DNA from: Plectrocnemia conspersa
Taxonomy: Eukaryota > Arthropoda > Insecta > Trichoptera > Polycentropodidae
DNA length: 64,000 nt
Direction of reading: 5' to 3'
Assembly (NCBI GenBank): GCA_009617715.1
Contig: VTFK01000091.1
Coordinates: forward strand, 1,178,001-1,242,000
Both the position numbers and the translations under genes were made by a program. Positions within the stretch are counted from its first letter, which is position 1. The number at the start of each line of letters is the position of its first letter. Positions 12,010 to 24,659 of the stretch are shown piece after piece. Under the pieces are notes generated by a model. That model worked only from the letters and a program-made list of their open reading frames with translations. It did no database searches and had not been told where the DNA came from.

Positions 12010-15000
12010 TGTAAGAGCAATTCGTTTACCATAAGTGACGTTATTTTACATACAAATAAAGGTTGCTAAAAATGTAAAATATAAACAGATCTATAGACAA
12101 GTAGGAGGTTCTTCTCAGCCAGGCCGCTAAAACGCGGTATCATTGCAAGCAAGAGAAAATAATTAATTAGTTATATGTAAAAACTATTCGCAATGATTAT
12201 GATTTTTTTTCAAATGGCTCAACACACAAAAATATTGTATTAAATACAATAAAAATCTATATTAATTTAATTATTAAAAATAAAAGATGATTCACAGTGT
12301 AATATAGTTGTTCCCAAATTTTCGAGATATACTTTTTTCTACAAACAGGGAATCCAATATTATAATAGCATAAAATAAATTTACATGTAAAAGAGTAAAT
12401 TGACCTATTTAGCTCTAGTGCATTATCTTTGTAGAAATAAGGCAGTTGTGCTTTAAAATGTTGCATCATATATGTAAGTAGCAATTTTTCGAAAATAAAA
12501 TAAAACAACCTCTGAATTGCCTGAATTCGTACAAGCTCGATTTTTGCAAAGCAAATTCAGCGAAAGCCCGATTCACCCACGCGATGTTATGCAAATTGCA
12601 ACTTTGCTCTCTCTAAAGCTCTCTCGATATTTTTCAATAAACTTTTTCATACTTGTTCGTGCATCACAATATTATTTAGTATATGCATATGTAGGTTGAT
12701 AGGAATTTTACTTAAATCAGTATGAATATTACGGTGTTTCATATTAAGTGACCGATTTTTACTCAATCGGAAGCGGCTGTGATTGGAACAAGGCGTTTGT
12801 AGTAAATCAATATATTTTATATTTATTCTACATATAGTGTTGTGTTCTTTATTTTGCAGTAATTACAAAATATTGAATTATGATTTTTTTCCGCAAGTTT
12901 AAACTGGAACACAATGCGGTGCAGGCCATTAGAAATATTAGTTACTGTAAGGAATTAGTTCAAAAATATGGTTTGATTATAAAAATATCATAGTACATGC
13001 ATAAATATTGTGTATTACAACCTAATATAAATACTCTTGCCAACTGTTTAACAGTTTCGGATCAATCAGTTAGACTCGTGGCTAAACTATTAGTAGCATA
13101 TTAGCGTTAAACCTTACCGAAATGGCCAGAAAGTTTTGTTTTAGGATAATCCCATATCCTTTACACGCTTCGAACACATTACATAACATAGCCAAAGTTG
13201 CGCATTCGCATTAAAAGTCATTTATAGCCAACATGCTAATTGCTTGTTACAGATAATTGATTGTTTTAAAATGGGTTTATTCAGATTTATATTATACTGC
13301 AATTGAAAAAAATAATAATCAAATTAAAAGATGTCTTAATTATTTAATTAGCTTTAAACTTTTTAACTTAAAGATGGTGATATTAATTTAAATATGCACT
13401 ACTCCGTTCTTATAAGTTAAAGAAACGTTAAAAACTACACGTGAATACTATTCGATAGTTTAATTACAAATTTAATTCTGTTCCTTGGTTTACGAAATAT
13501 TATTTGGAATATATCTACTGTATATATATGATACATATATTTGTGATATTTTTGAATAACGTTATGTCACACCGATTGAAGCCTAACTGTGCCTTCCCAG
13601 GCGATTTACAAACAGTGTTCGTTTAATTACACCTTTGTAACGTATATGGGCTCGTAATAATTTAACAGCACATAAACGTGCCTCCATTTATAAACAATGG
13701 GCACTATCGCACGTCGTTTTGCGCTACTACGATCAGGGATAATTATTTACGGTCCGCTAGCGTGTAATTGTTGAGGATGATTTGTTGGTTTTCACGAATT
13801 TACAGCGCGAGTCAAACGTAGGTAAAGTTTAAGGTTAAACCATACATAGGAGGGGTGGTCAAACTTTTAAGGTCTTCGGTGTATATTCAAAGGATTAAAA
13901 ACATTCTTCCTTTCAAAATCAACTGTAATATGAGGTCAGTTAAATTCTGGCCTGGGTGATATTATAAAAAAAATATAAAATAAAGTTCGTGAACTTTTTG
14001 AGCAGTTTACGTTTGTATTATTAACTATAGATAATCACTGTTGAAAGGTGATGCCGGATTCTTTTAAAACGTAATTTGGGCTTAACGTAAATCGATTTTT
14101 TTTCAGATATGGCTTTACAACTAAGCCATATATTAGCTTCATCTAAAAAAAGCGAGTGTTTAAAAGGAGCATATAAATATATTTTTAGCTTATGGTTCGG
14201 AAATGGCATGGAAGCAATTCACGATAAAAAAATCTCAGAGAGGTTTGTGAAAAATAGAAAATGGCGGTCATATGTATGAAGTTTGTCGTTTGTCGTTTCT
14301 CTTGCTATTTTTGTTCATAAGACGAGTGACATTTCGACCATTGAACAAATAAGCTTCGTATCGTAGAAGCACATCTGTTGACCCCTACAAAGTGAATAGT
14401 TTTATCTCGGATATTTTAAGGAGATGAGTTTTATAAAATTCTGGATTGAATTTACCACAGGATAAATAATTTGCTTTATTGAAAATATTGTATATAATTT
14501 ATTTATCTGAGTAATTTGCGACATATTTTTTTTTTATAAAATTGCTTTAGTATTAATATATAAAATTTTATATTGTTAATTTAAACTCTCTATTATTTCC
14601 ATATTTTAATATTTTACCTCAATTTAATATTAATAATTATCTTAGTGAAAATTAAAAAAATATATTAAATACTTATAAAATTATTTTAAAGATAGGGGAG
14701 GTTTTAACTATGCAAGACATTGGTATACTATTTATTATTATACTGATTGCTTATGAACATATAACTATTGTTTTAAAATACTATATAGCACAAATCAAAA
14801 GTTTACAAGTTGTATCGAAAGTCGAGTTGAGCTCGAGGAATTCGGACCACTTTAGCTCTAAGGGTAGAAGCGAAGTAGTAGTTTTGGAATTTCTGGAAAG
14901 TCTTTTATTTATGGCGCTGGTAATAATAAATATTCTTTGAATTGTTATCTCTATACCAGTGATTTTCCATACTAATGGCGCTGGTATTAAGGAATGCTTT

Positions 15001-16740
15001 CGTGTTAAGTTTCCTAAAGTTTGTTATGATATTCTGGTGCATCGGTTAGGAGATAAGAAAACAATTTTCTTGTTTTGACACATAAGCGTGTGACTTTGCA
15101 GCTAAATAGACGCCGGTACAGCATAGTCTGAGAGTCTTGGCGTGATCTTATTGTGACTTCCTAATGCTCTGCTACAATAAAAATTCAGATATTTAGCAAC
15201 ACACCTTAAAATTTTAAAGCCCATCAAATAAATAGCTTGAGATATGACCGATTATGGTGATCGATAACTAAATTAACGTTCGAGTGAGTTTTTATGGCAG
15301 AGGTAATGTGTTTTTGAAATATTTGTGATTATTATGCAACACTGGGTGTCATGCCCAATTTATTTTTCATTGTTGACGGCAATCTTCATATTATATGGCA
15401 ATGCTTAAAGCCATTAATTATAATTTGCGTGAAATTTAAATTCATCATGCACGACAACATTATTGTCGTCTTGAATAATTCAATTTCATTGTTATAAATA
15501 ATTCGCCGTTTTTGGGATCTCTAATATTTTTTTTTTAATATTTGTGCTGGGTACTGAGAATTGTTTAAATCTAATATGTACAACATAACTAGATTTAAAT
15601 GAATCATAACGATAACCATCAGTGAAACTAGGAAAATCTAAGAAAACATTATCTGTGATGATCAATCTAAATTTTAATTATATAATAATTAATTATTTCG
15701 ATTTAAATTTGAGACCTAGCATACATTGAAAAATTCAAAGGTTTATATATTTATATAAGGATTTAAATATGCGCAGATTGATATTAGAAAATGGCAATTT
15801 TAACTTACCGAATAGAATGTTGGTTAAATGTAATTGAACGCGCGTCTATGAGTGCGACAACCCTTACCGCTTTATATGACAACATTTACGGTGTGCTCGA
15901 CCAATGTTTCCCCAAAAAACGAGACCGCATGGGCTTTTAGTTCCTTTCCACTAGGTATTTATTTTTTCACTGTAAATAAAAATATTTTAAACATCTCGTT
16001 TTTAAATGTAGTAATAAATGTAGTAATAATATATATCATTAAGTAATTTTATTTAAACCCAAATTAATGTTACGAAAAAAATATATTTTAAATTCTGAAA
16101 TAAAACAAATAATAAATAGTCTAAAAAAATACTTTAGTAATTAGACATTAAAGTATATTTCTAACTGGTTTTATTTGAATCAATATAAAGTTTGTTTCTA
16201 TGTTTATATTTTTCTATAGACCGCAATAACGGCAAGTCTCCTTATGTAAATTTAAGCTGTTTGTTTCTATTCATTAAGCAGTACGTTTCCCAATATTTTA
16301 GGTAATGTCATTGAATTAACATTAGTTATTTTAAAAAAGGTTATTTTATAATTCAATTACATTGGTTTTATATTTTGAAAAATATGACCGTATCATTTTA
16401 ATATCAATTACGTAATAGATGTAAAAATATGATCTTGTGATTTCTATAGTTATTGACACAGGCTTGCAAAAAACTACTTTTTAAAAAAAATAATTTTGTT
16501 AATTGATTTTTGTGGAATTTTTATTGCTGATTCTAAAAATTACTTTTTTTTTTATCACGTAAGGTAATTTCACAAAATGATAATAAAATATTAAAAAATA
16601 GCGCAAAATACAATTTTAAAATCTTTTTGTTTTAATGTAGACACTTAAAATGTTACGGAAATACACAAAGTTAAAAACTTAAATTATTAAAAAAAATATA
16701 AATTTATGAGTCATTATAGCAACGTTTTCCTTTACCCCTC
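12010..16740. other. Long stretch without a recognised gene
   Basis: Mostly AT-rich. A more balanced block at 13560-13830 contains TTTATAAACAATGGGC, GTTTAATTACACC and TTTACAGCGCG-like words and may be regulatory DNA. GGGGTGGTCAAACTTTT at about 13853 resembles a hAT-like end, but no partner was found. The small frames at 14710-14940 and 15852-16046 show no family features. Confidence 0.45.
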
Positions 16741-16754
16741 AAATTTATAATTAA

Positions 16755-17960
16755 ATTTTTCGCTTAAGCGCTTTTGTAAACTTGCTGAGGATCATCCTTT
16801 TTCAACATCCAGCAATAGTCCGCTATCATGTTCACATTCCATCATTGATATCGCATTTCCGTTATCTTTATGTCCTGGTGAAATCTTTCACCTTGCTCCA
16901 TGCTAACTGTATTCAAATGTGGATGAAAGAAATGTACTTTTAAGCTTATGATAAAGCCCAAGATCTTGAATTTTCTCAAAATATCTTTAACAATATATTT
17001 TATTTTTATTTCTAAAAAAACGCTGGTTACAATAAAGCAAAATGCTTTGCCACGCCTCTTTCTCATTTTTTTTCATTTTTGTATCGAACTTTCCATCCTT
17101 CATAAGTTTTATGATGTCGGGTTCAACAAAAATTCATTTGAAAAAATAGGGAATTAGTCACAGAGATACTTAAAACTTTCTGCTTCTTTCGGCAAAGCTT
17201 TGACAAATTGTTTCATTAGGCCCAGATTAATGTGAAATAAATGGTGAAAGTAGTACTATTTTTTAAATCAATAAGGGATTTTCTCTCAATGTATCTGATT
17301 CTAGGCTTTAATGTATTTTTATTAACATACTTTTGTGATATAATGCTGCTTTCTGGCACGACACAGAAAATATAAAAAATTGTTATAAGCACATTGTCTA
17401 AGAGTATTGCTTTCAGACTTATTTTTGAGGAATTAATAAAAAGCCTACAATCGTTAGGTTTGTATATGTTGAAAGCAACTATGAGTCTGCAGATTTTTTA
17501 GAAAGATCTATGTGTCAGACTAAATCATTTAACTTGATATAGGTGAAAAGTTTTGGATCATTGCTGCCAGGATCATATGAATCACTACTATGGTTATCGC
17601 TTGTTTGGGACAGTGTTTCGAAATATTTTCTAATGTCTCTGGAGAGGTAGGAAAAAGTATTCCAGGTCTATGTGAGGCAGGGCGTATTGTTGATGGACAG
17701 TTAGAACAATAAATCTTCTTTTTGTTCTTTAGATAGTACTAGAGCAAAAGTAACAGTCACCATTATGATTTTTTGGCTCTCCCCAATTCATTTGTGTACC
17801 AAAGCAAAAAGAATGCTTTTTATAATGAAACCACTACCTTGGTTATTTTATATAGGGGGCTCAAGGCTTGCAACTTTATGCCAAAATAAGCAAAGTACAC
17901 TTTTTACACAAAACGTTTCTTTGTTTTTTTTTTATGTAAAAAAACAATACGGTGAGTTAC
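16755..17960 (-). pseudogene. Decayed copy of the QGERFHQDI multi-copy protein family
   Basis: Pieces of one protein appear in order on the minus strand, broken by stops and frameshifts. They are WGEPKNHNGDCYFC (near 17780), KNKKKIYCSNCPSTIRPASH (near 17700), a LNDLV/LSKKSADS segment (near 17500), CRLFINSSKISLKAILLDN (near 17430), FHINLGLMKQFVKALPKEA (near 17210) and FLEIKIKYIVKDILRKFKIL (near 17000). The C-terminal part has VHFFHPHLNTVSMEQGERFH, QDIKITEMRYQ, a stop, then WNVNMIADYCWMLKK. From general knowledge this order matches a repetitive, uncharacterised protein family found in many insects and other animals, probably carried by a mobile element. Its function is unknown. The DCYFC cysteines suggest a metal-binding part. 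A fragment of a second copy lies at 62930-63262. Confidence 0.75.
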
Positions 17961-18049
17961 CAACCTCGGGAAGCCATTGTCGTTTTAAAAAAAACACAAA
18001 AGTTTCAAAAAGCGTGGAACATTATGACAAATGTACTTCATAGTCTAGA

Positions 18050-19040
18050 TACACACTGTAGGTGGACGAAGGGACCGGAGAGACACCGAGATAGAAGGGA
18101 AAATGTGTGGGAGATGGGCTAACATACAGACACAAACAAGCTAGTGAACTGGTTTTCACTAATTTTGTTGTTGTAATTATGCTAGTTTAAACTTGTTTGG
18201 TAGTACATGCTTTTGATTCTGATTTGTACTTTCTTTATAAGTGTTAACACATCTAAAATAATTATTCAATATACTACAAATGTGTATGTATTATACATAA
18301 AAAATATTTCACTGTATTTTTCGTTATACTGAATATGAAAAAACTGTACGTGATCATTTTTTTATTTTTCCAGAGAACTTTTACATCGCAGGCCTGTGTA
18401 ATCATTGTACTAAAGAGAATTGGTTTACATTAAATTATTATATGGTTACATTTATATAAATGTCATTTTTATGAGTTATTATTAAAGGTCTTCGAACCTC
18501 GCCAAATCTAAAAAAAACATAAAACATTAAGAAAGGCAAAACGCTTTAGATAAATTTAAAATAACGTATATTTTGTTAATTTTATTTGTAGATTCTCTAA
18601 GATAAAAAAAAACGCGTTACGCGTGAAAAATGCTTAACTGGCTTAATTTAATGTCGACGTGTATACTTTTTTTGGGTAGCACTACTCCCGTTTATGTAAC
18701 CAAAATGTAAATTTTGAAAACGACCTTTCAGGTGAAAGCGACAATTAGCGGTCGAACAAAGATACAAAATTGTAATAATGAGAGAGGGTCGCAGTGGTTA
18801 ATGATTTACGGAACACTCTGTATGGTGCGTTTCGCCAACGCGGCTACAAATCTTCTCAGAAACAATACTGTAGTTCCATTAAGGAAATGTCTCAATAAAT
18901 TTTATTTTATGTACGTGGAGGGGGTAATAGAAATGTGCCGAGTGAAAAATGTTTTTATTTGCGCAAAATTGTGTTGTTTACTCATTTAATTATAATGTCT
19001 TTTTAATATATATTATGTATAATATAATAAAAATAACATT
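18050..19040. other. Stretch without a recognised gene
   Basis: AT-rich with one GC-richer patch at 18050-18120 (GGACGAAGGGACCGGAGAG). A 91-codon frame at 18714-18989 begins at TTG, has no known motif and no splice context, and is treated as chance. Confidence 0.4.
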
Positions 19041-19042
19041 TG

Positions 19043-19310
19043 TGCCATTTTGGAATACCACAGAAATTCAATCTAGGTCCTATGCTCTTTTTGCTCCTTA
19101 TTAACGATTTATATGCGGCAATTATTAATTTATATGATGATGATCTGAAAGTGTTTCAGAGAATTCATTCTTTTAATAGAAAGTAATTAATCGACTAGTA
19201 TCACATTGTCAGATTTTTTAGATTTCCTTGCCCGATGGAACTCTCTTATAATTTAGGCAGAGATGTTTTAAGCAGAAATACTTGCGTCAAATACTGGTAG
19301 TGATTGGGGT
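19043..19310 (+). pseudogene. LINE reverse-transcriptase fragment 1
   Basis: Translation of 19043-19186 gives IPQKFNLGPMLFLLLINDL, a short gap, then YDDDLKVFQRIHSF and a stop. This matches the reverse-transcriptase block with the (G)xPQGSxLGPxLFxLxINDL signature and the catalytic YADD box, here YDDD. Downstream LDFLARWNSL (about 19225-19255) fits the next conserved block of Jockey/CR1-like LINEs. No endonuclease or tail is present, and the copy is short and broken. It probably derives from a different LINE lineage than the copy at 42405-43545. Confidence 0.75.
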
Positions 19311-20802
19311 TAAGATATTCTATGCATATCGCCAAATTTGCGATAAGGCGTTGAATATGTTAATTGATGTTATTAAGAAGCCTATGTATTTATTATGTAT
19401 GTCTATATCAAAGATTTATCGCCCTTCTTCTGTAAGTTAACAAACAATAAGATGCAAATTTTTATGTATCGTATTCATAAGACGATGCAGTTGCTTCTTG
19501 GAATTTACCGGTTGCTTGTGTGCGTGCGGTGTAGTGTGACTATGTATTCAGCTAAGTGCATTTCTAATAATTATAAATAATATTTAAGGCGAATTGCAGA
19601 TTTACCAATACGTTATATGTTAGGTTATTTAAATTAAAATCAGCCATACTTTGGTTGTTGATACCTTAAGTACGTATTTTGTTATATCTGTGTTGGTGCG
19701 TATTTGAGTAAAAGTAAAAAAAAGACATGTACTTGTAAACAGAAGTAGAATAGTTTGACTCCCGATCACCCAACCTATTTTCCAGTCCTTGCTCTTACCG
19801 ATTTTTATATTTTTCGATCGATTCAACACTTCCTAGATGGAAAAAAATAAAATGCAGACGATGTGGAAACAGAGCTATCAAAATATTTTAAATCAAAGCA
19901 TCTAATATTTTGTACTAATGGAATTAAAAAAAATGACCTAGTAGTGGGAGAAAGTTATATATTTAGAAAAAAATTATATTATATCACTGATTTGTTATTG
20001 TTGTTTATTAAATGGAAAAATGTTTAAAATAAATTTAAGGGTAAGTTTGCCTCTTTAAGAGAACATCAAACGCATCAACTATTCAAAATCAACCACTAGA
20101 TTAACGAGAAAATTTCACCCGCTTTATAATTGAAGATTCCTCTATCGCCTATCCCGCATCCGATGCGGGCTATGGGGAATTGCCGACCGAAAAGCATACC
20201 AGCCGTTCTCAAATTTGGATACAAACACAGACAAGGTCACTAGTCTTAATGTGAATTAAATGTGACAAAGTATCCCATTTGGCGAATATCGCGTTTCCAC
20301 TTTCCATTAGACGTCGACTGATGCCGCCATCAATCGCAAACCTCACAGATTGGTATCGAACTTTGGGATGCTGGAAAATCGTAGAGGATGTCCGGTAGTC
20401 CGAGGAAAAAGAGGCGACAGCGCTGCCGATAACATCTTTTTTTGTTTCCGGGCGGCGAAGATGAATTGGAGTTTCGAAAACGTTGGGGACAGTCAAAGCT
20501 TTGGTTTAAAAGGTAAAATCGTGTTAGGGTATAATGACTAAAAAAATATGCGTTGAAATAGAACCTTTTTATTTTTTATTATATTATTAGTGCTAGATGT
20601 TCTTTATTATTGATTGTGTTTTCTTTTATATCTTGCTTTGAGCATTATTAATTCGAGTGACTTTCTCGATTCAGAGTTTTATCTCAAGTGTGTGGTCTAA
20701 TCTTAGCCAAGAGCATGAACAGGCAAATTTCGCTCCGCGAGACTTTGATTTTTAAAATATGCTCTAAAACGGAACAGTCTACTGGCAACTTAAAGAATTA
20801 CC

Positions 20803-20953
20803 CGCATGTAGTGCTCCTATTGCTTCGCATTGATTTGTAATTTTACTGTGCCCCGTATAACATTTTTAACGATGTTTTGTTTCCATTTAATTACCTGTGG
20901 ATATTCGTCTTGTCTCTTTCAAAGCCAGAAAATAAGAGATTAGTAGACTTTTT
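20803..20953 (+). repeat. Dispersed repeat family R2, copy 1
   Basis: ATGTAGTGCTCCTATTGCTT, TTTTGTTTCCATTTAATTA, GTGGATATTCGTCTTGTC and AGCCAGAAAATAAGAGATTA occur in the same order at 51976-52127 and, inverted, at 31010-31160. At about 150 bp with no evident coding role, it is SINE-like or MITE-like in size. No RNA polymerase III box or TIR was recognised. Confidence 0.65.
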
Positions 20954-21306
20954 TGTAAAGTAGAGTGGAGTGTAAATTATTTTATTATCGTATCATGTTT
21001 ATGTGTATTGTGCGATGACATTATCTCTACTAAAATAATACAAAATACGTCATCATTACCTGACTAAGCACCTGACACGATATTTAAAAACAGTCAAAAC
21101 ATGCTTAAAACATATTTTTTTTATCAGAACGCATTATTTTCTATAAAATAAAAAGCTTAGGGGTAGATTATTTATTAACAAATAAAATATAGACATTCAC
21201 TGATAATGAATTATTAAAGTCGTGTATGAACTTATGCATTTGTATTGTTGTATTTTATATAAAAAAATCAATATAAAATTTAGCATATATTATTTAAGGC
21301 ATAATA

Positions 21307-22283
21307 CAGGCGGCCCTCGAATTTCGCACATAATTGGTTCCTGAAAATGTGTGCGAATGTTGAATGTACGAAAGTCGAGGGAAGTAAAAAAAATTGAAAT
21401 TGTGTGTATTTTAAAATATTTATTTATCAAGTAAATATAAGATGTTTAAGAGGCGTTTAAGTGGGTTTTGCGGGTGTTTCCTTTGAAAAGTTATCAAGAG
21501 TTAACTGTTTTATTCATATAGTATTTTATAACATGCTATGTTTTTATTGATCGCCCCGCGCACTTGATAAATGCGTTCTTCATTGGCATCACAATCTTTC
21601 ATAATATTTGAAAATTTATCAAGGTGCGTGAAGGCTTCATTCATATTTTTCATTGTTAAAGAGTTTTCCAAAATAAACCTGTCTCATCTACATTAAATAT
21701 TTGGCTGGAGGAATAGTCTACATTTTCAATAATTTTGGATAATTAGGAAATAAATTCTTTTGCAGCATCTTTATCTGCATCAGCCGATTCTCCATTAAAT
21801 TTAATATTATGAAAAGAATACCTCATTTTAAGTTTGTAAAACCAACCGTTACTTGCTTGAAAAACCGTGTTAAAATCTTTTTTTAATCTATCCTTCCAAT
21901 CTTTGTGCAAAACTAAGAGCTTTTGCTTGAATAATTGAAAACATCTTTTTTTTGATGTTGGTCATCGATCTACGATGACAAAGATTTTCCATTTCATCCA
22001 TGTTTTTTTTTGCTGTGTTTTTTTGGAAACATATCATTAAAGATTGTGGAAATATAACTTTATTTTCCACAAGTTTGAACGTATTCTTTGATTAAATTTT
22101 TATTTTGCAAAATTGAACATATCGTAGACCTCTTTGTATCATACGAACGTCCGATTGAAGCAAAAGATTCAGCGCTATCAGAACGTTTTTAAAAAAAAAA
22201 AAAATTAAATTTTTTTTTTTTTTTTTATGTGCGAAATAGCGAATTGTGCGAAAGTCTAACGTTCGAAAATCGAGGGCCGCCTG
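21307..22283. mobile_element. pogo/Tigger-like DNA transposon, deletion derivative
   Basis: The element begins CAGGCGGCCCTCGA and ends with its reverse complement (TCGAGGGCCGCCTG). The inverted repeats extend over about 23 bp with two mismatches, and TA flanks both ends (21305-21306 and 22284-22285), as expected for the Tc1/mariner superfamily. At 977 bp it is much shorter than an autonomous pogo-type element. The interior carries a broken minus-strand transposase, annotated separately. A T-rich/A-rich run sits near the right end. Confidence 0.92.
21480..22190 (-). pseudogene. pogo/Tigger transposase remnant
   Basis: On the minus strand the order is that of Tigger/jerky-type transposases. 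First comes a psq/CENP-B N-terminal helix-turn-helix piece (AESFASIGRSYDTKRSTIC, then ILQNKNLIKEYV, about 22170-22080). Next is a CENP-B second DNA-binding piece (IIQAKALSFAQRLEG, about 21935-21890). Then the first catalytic aspartate block of the DDE domain appears as SQIFNVDETGLFWKTL (about 21710-21660). Stops and frameshifts separate these blocks, and the later DDE residues are not readable, so the protein is dead. It lies inside matching inverted repeats with TA duplications, which confirms the class. Confidence 0.88.
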
Positions 22284-22405
22284 TAATATGATTTTTTTAA
22301 ATTAGATTTTTGCAAAATAAATTTGAAAAATAAATTGCTTATAAATATATCATAAAAAAATTCATTTAATCTTTCGGTAAAATAAATATATGCTTGTCTG
22401 TTTTT

Positions 22406-22525
22406 CAAGTTAAATCGAAGATCAAGTTGAACTCTTGAAATTTATGTTACTGTCTGTCTCGGTCGATTCGGCGTAGCTCCGCTTCGAGCGAGTTTGACTA
22501 AGCCCTCGTTGTTTCAAATCTTGCA
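22406..22525 (+). repeat. Degenerate dispersed repeat, copy A
   Basis: AAATCGAAGATCAAGTTGAA, then a TTGAAATTTA word and TCGATTCGGCGTAGCTCCGC parallel AAACGAAGATCAGGTT, TTGAAATTTA and TCGATTCAGTATAGCTTCGC at 35834-35985. The copies have diverged and contain insertions, so this is an old family. Confidence 0.5.
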
Positions 22526-22899
22526 AATATACCCTTGAGATTTTTTTAAATATAGTTTATTACCAATAATAATTTAAGCAATATAATAATACACTTAATA
22601 AAAATAGTATTGTTTGTAATGCATACAATAAACTAATAAAAAATAGTTGTTCTGGATTAAGTTCTTGTCTAAAAAGTTTGAATAATGTTACGGAAAATCG
22701 TATGAATATGAGTGAATTAAGTAGGGCCGTTTGCTGACTTATAAACGCTTAAGAATTGCGAGAAATTTAGTCTTTGATACTCTGAACAATATCTTGAATC
22801 TTGAGATGCGTAGATTAGAAATCGATAATACTAGTGACGTCGTTATTTTATTTAATTCCTCTGGTACCTGTTTAGCAGATTATTTATATTTATTGCAAA

Positions 22900-22965
22900 T
22901 ATGACCATCATGACTCAACAGATTTTCTTAATGTGTCATGATGGCCATTATACAAGCGATAATTA
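22900..22965. repeat. Hairpin repeat, copy 2 (GGCCATNATGAC family)
   Basis: TGACCATCATGACTCA (22902-22917) pairs with TGTGTCATGATGGCCA (22934-22949) with three mismatches. Loop and tail (GATTTTCTTAATG, ATTATA, GATAATTA) match the copy at 10891-10950. Confidence 0.55.
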
Positions 22966-23229
22966 ACATTTAAAAAAGTTTTACACAAATGATGCACATC
23001 TTAAAAGGAAATTTTGTGAATCGTGTATTTTAGTTGAAAGATGACATCAAGTTGTTTCTGGTAGTGTAAGGAAAAAAAGTCATTATTGTTTACTTTGATG
23101 GTGAAAGTTGGTTTAAAAGAGTTGTTCATCTAAAGTACATTTTTAGAATCTGCAGTAGAAATTATATTAGAAATCTGTAGTAGCGCCATAAAACAATTTT
23201 ATCCACGCCTATATCCTTACGTACATTCC

Positions 23230-23940
23230 CAAAGATCCGCTTGTCTTCCTTTCCTCTTTATTTTACACTTCTAATGGGAATAATGCGAAATTCAAACACA
23301 ATCGAACGGCTTTACGTGACTCGGAAGCGGAACAGGAGGAAAACTTTTCGCCCTGGCGCTTCTCAACCGTTTTAAAAACTTTTATCATTGAATCAGATTG
23401 TTTTCCCTGGAAAATATTGTTTTTCAATTGAGCTCGCGAATTGATTGTTTCGCGAAATACGCCCTGAAAGGACGGCTTTAAGAGCTTAAAGCAAATCCGC
23501 AAATTCTCTTCGTGAATATTTTAAACGAATGACCCTGGGGTCAACGCTAAAGGTTTTCCTAATAACCGAAACGTAAGCTTCTTTCGATAAAAGCTTTATC
23601 GGTTAGATCAGATGTTTGATTTGTCAAATGTATATTTGTTTTTGGAAAATAAAATATCACCAAATTGGAAATTAAAATGTAAATGTAACACTGTAAAACA
23701 ATATCTTTTCCAAAAAATTAAATAATTTGTATGCAAATTTTTGCTACGTAGTTCATTTGCTTTAAATTGCAAGCTTAAAATTGTCTCTCTTCATAAGAAT
23801 TTTTATTAGTAATTAAAAAATTACTATCTGATAAAATTTAATAAAAAAAAATTGTAACTCAATGAAATTTAGTGTCTAGAAAAAATATATTTTTTTAAAC
23901 TTTATTACAATTAAAAAAAATTAAGCTCCTAAAATATTTT
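23230..23940. other. GC-richer block without a recognised gene
   Basis: 23230-23540 is less AT-biased and contains a 79-codon minus-strand frame (23263-23502) with no recognisable motif. GACCCTGGGGTCA near 23531 is a perfect 13-base palindrome around a central G and resembles a nuclear-receptor-type inverted repeat. Nothing further is supported up to the LINE scrap at about 23980. Confidence 0.35.
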
Positions 23941-23974
23941 TGCTTATAATTGAAAAAATAATACTTTTATTTTA

Positions 23975-24120
23975 CGTTCCACTAAAACCAACCTTCTGTC
24001 TTTCACTAAAATATCTCGATGCGGGAATTCAATATACAGATATTGAGATGGCCTTCGACAAGGTTTGTTATGGGTTATTATTAATAAAAAAATTGTTATC
24101 CTTGGTTGCTCGCATGATTT
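23975..24120 (+). pseudogene. LINE reverse-transcriptase fragment 2
   Basis: The plus-strand frame reads FCLSLKYLDAGIQ, then YTDIEMAFDKVCYGLLLIKK. This matches the N-terminal reverse-transcriptase motif of non-LTR elements, typically YxDFSKAFDxVxHxLLLxKL, in which the aspartate of AFD is catalytic. The copy is only about 50 residues long and decayed, and no other LINE domain is visible around it. Confidence 0.6.
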
Positions 24121-24540
24121 AACTCGACTATTCACAACAGTTTGTAACCTATTGTGACAAAAATTAAAATTTTTAATAATTTATTATTTAATTTTTAAAA
24201 TCCGTACAAATTATTTGTTGAAAACGATATTTTTATGGCTTAGAACTACGAAAACGATGACCCAAATTGCTTTAGAGCAAAAGCGTAAAATAAAATGATG
24301 CCCATTGTAGGGGATTAACCTAAAGAGTTTTATCGGGGTAGGATATCAAAGTAGAATAATATTATCCCTTTTAGTCCAAGAGGGCCTAAATATCAACACA
24401 CCCTATCTGTGCGAAAAATCCCACCCGCTGATAATTCAGCGCAATTTTTGTACATGCGTGACTTATATATTTACTTTATCTCAGCCAAATCCAACGGTAG
24501 CTATCAGTTCTCAGTAAATTAAATAATTTAACAGAGAAAC

Positions 24541-24655
24541 GATACGGATTTTTATGATACGGATGGCTGGCGAAGTAAAAACAAAAAAAAAAACATTGCA
24601 TACACGAAATTCTTACTGCTATGTGTACATTTTTATCTTTTAGACAAGTTTTTAT
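24541..24655 (-). repeat. Dispersed repeat, inverted copy (CTTCGCCAGCCATCC family)
   Basis: Reverse-complemented, the segment reads AAAATGTACAC, TTCGTGTATGCAAT and ACTTCGCCAGCCATCCGTAT. It matches 59060-59125 closely and the start of 1216-1335. The GC-rich second half of the repeat is absent here. Confidence 0.6.
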
Positions 24656-24659
24656 TTAA

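Noticed and set aside
16842..17157. Two overlapping frames (74 and 69 codons) on opposite strands as independent genes
   Set aside because: The minus frame is a piece of the QGERFHQDI pseudogene and the plus frame is its shadow.
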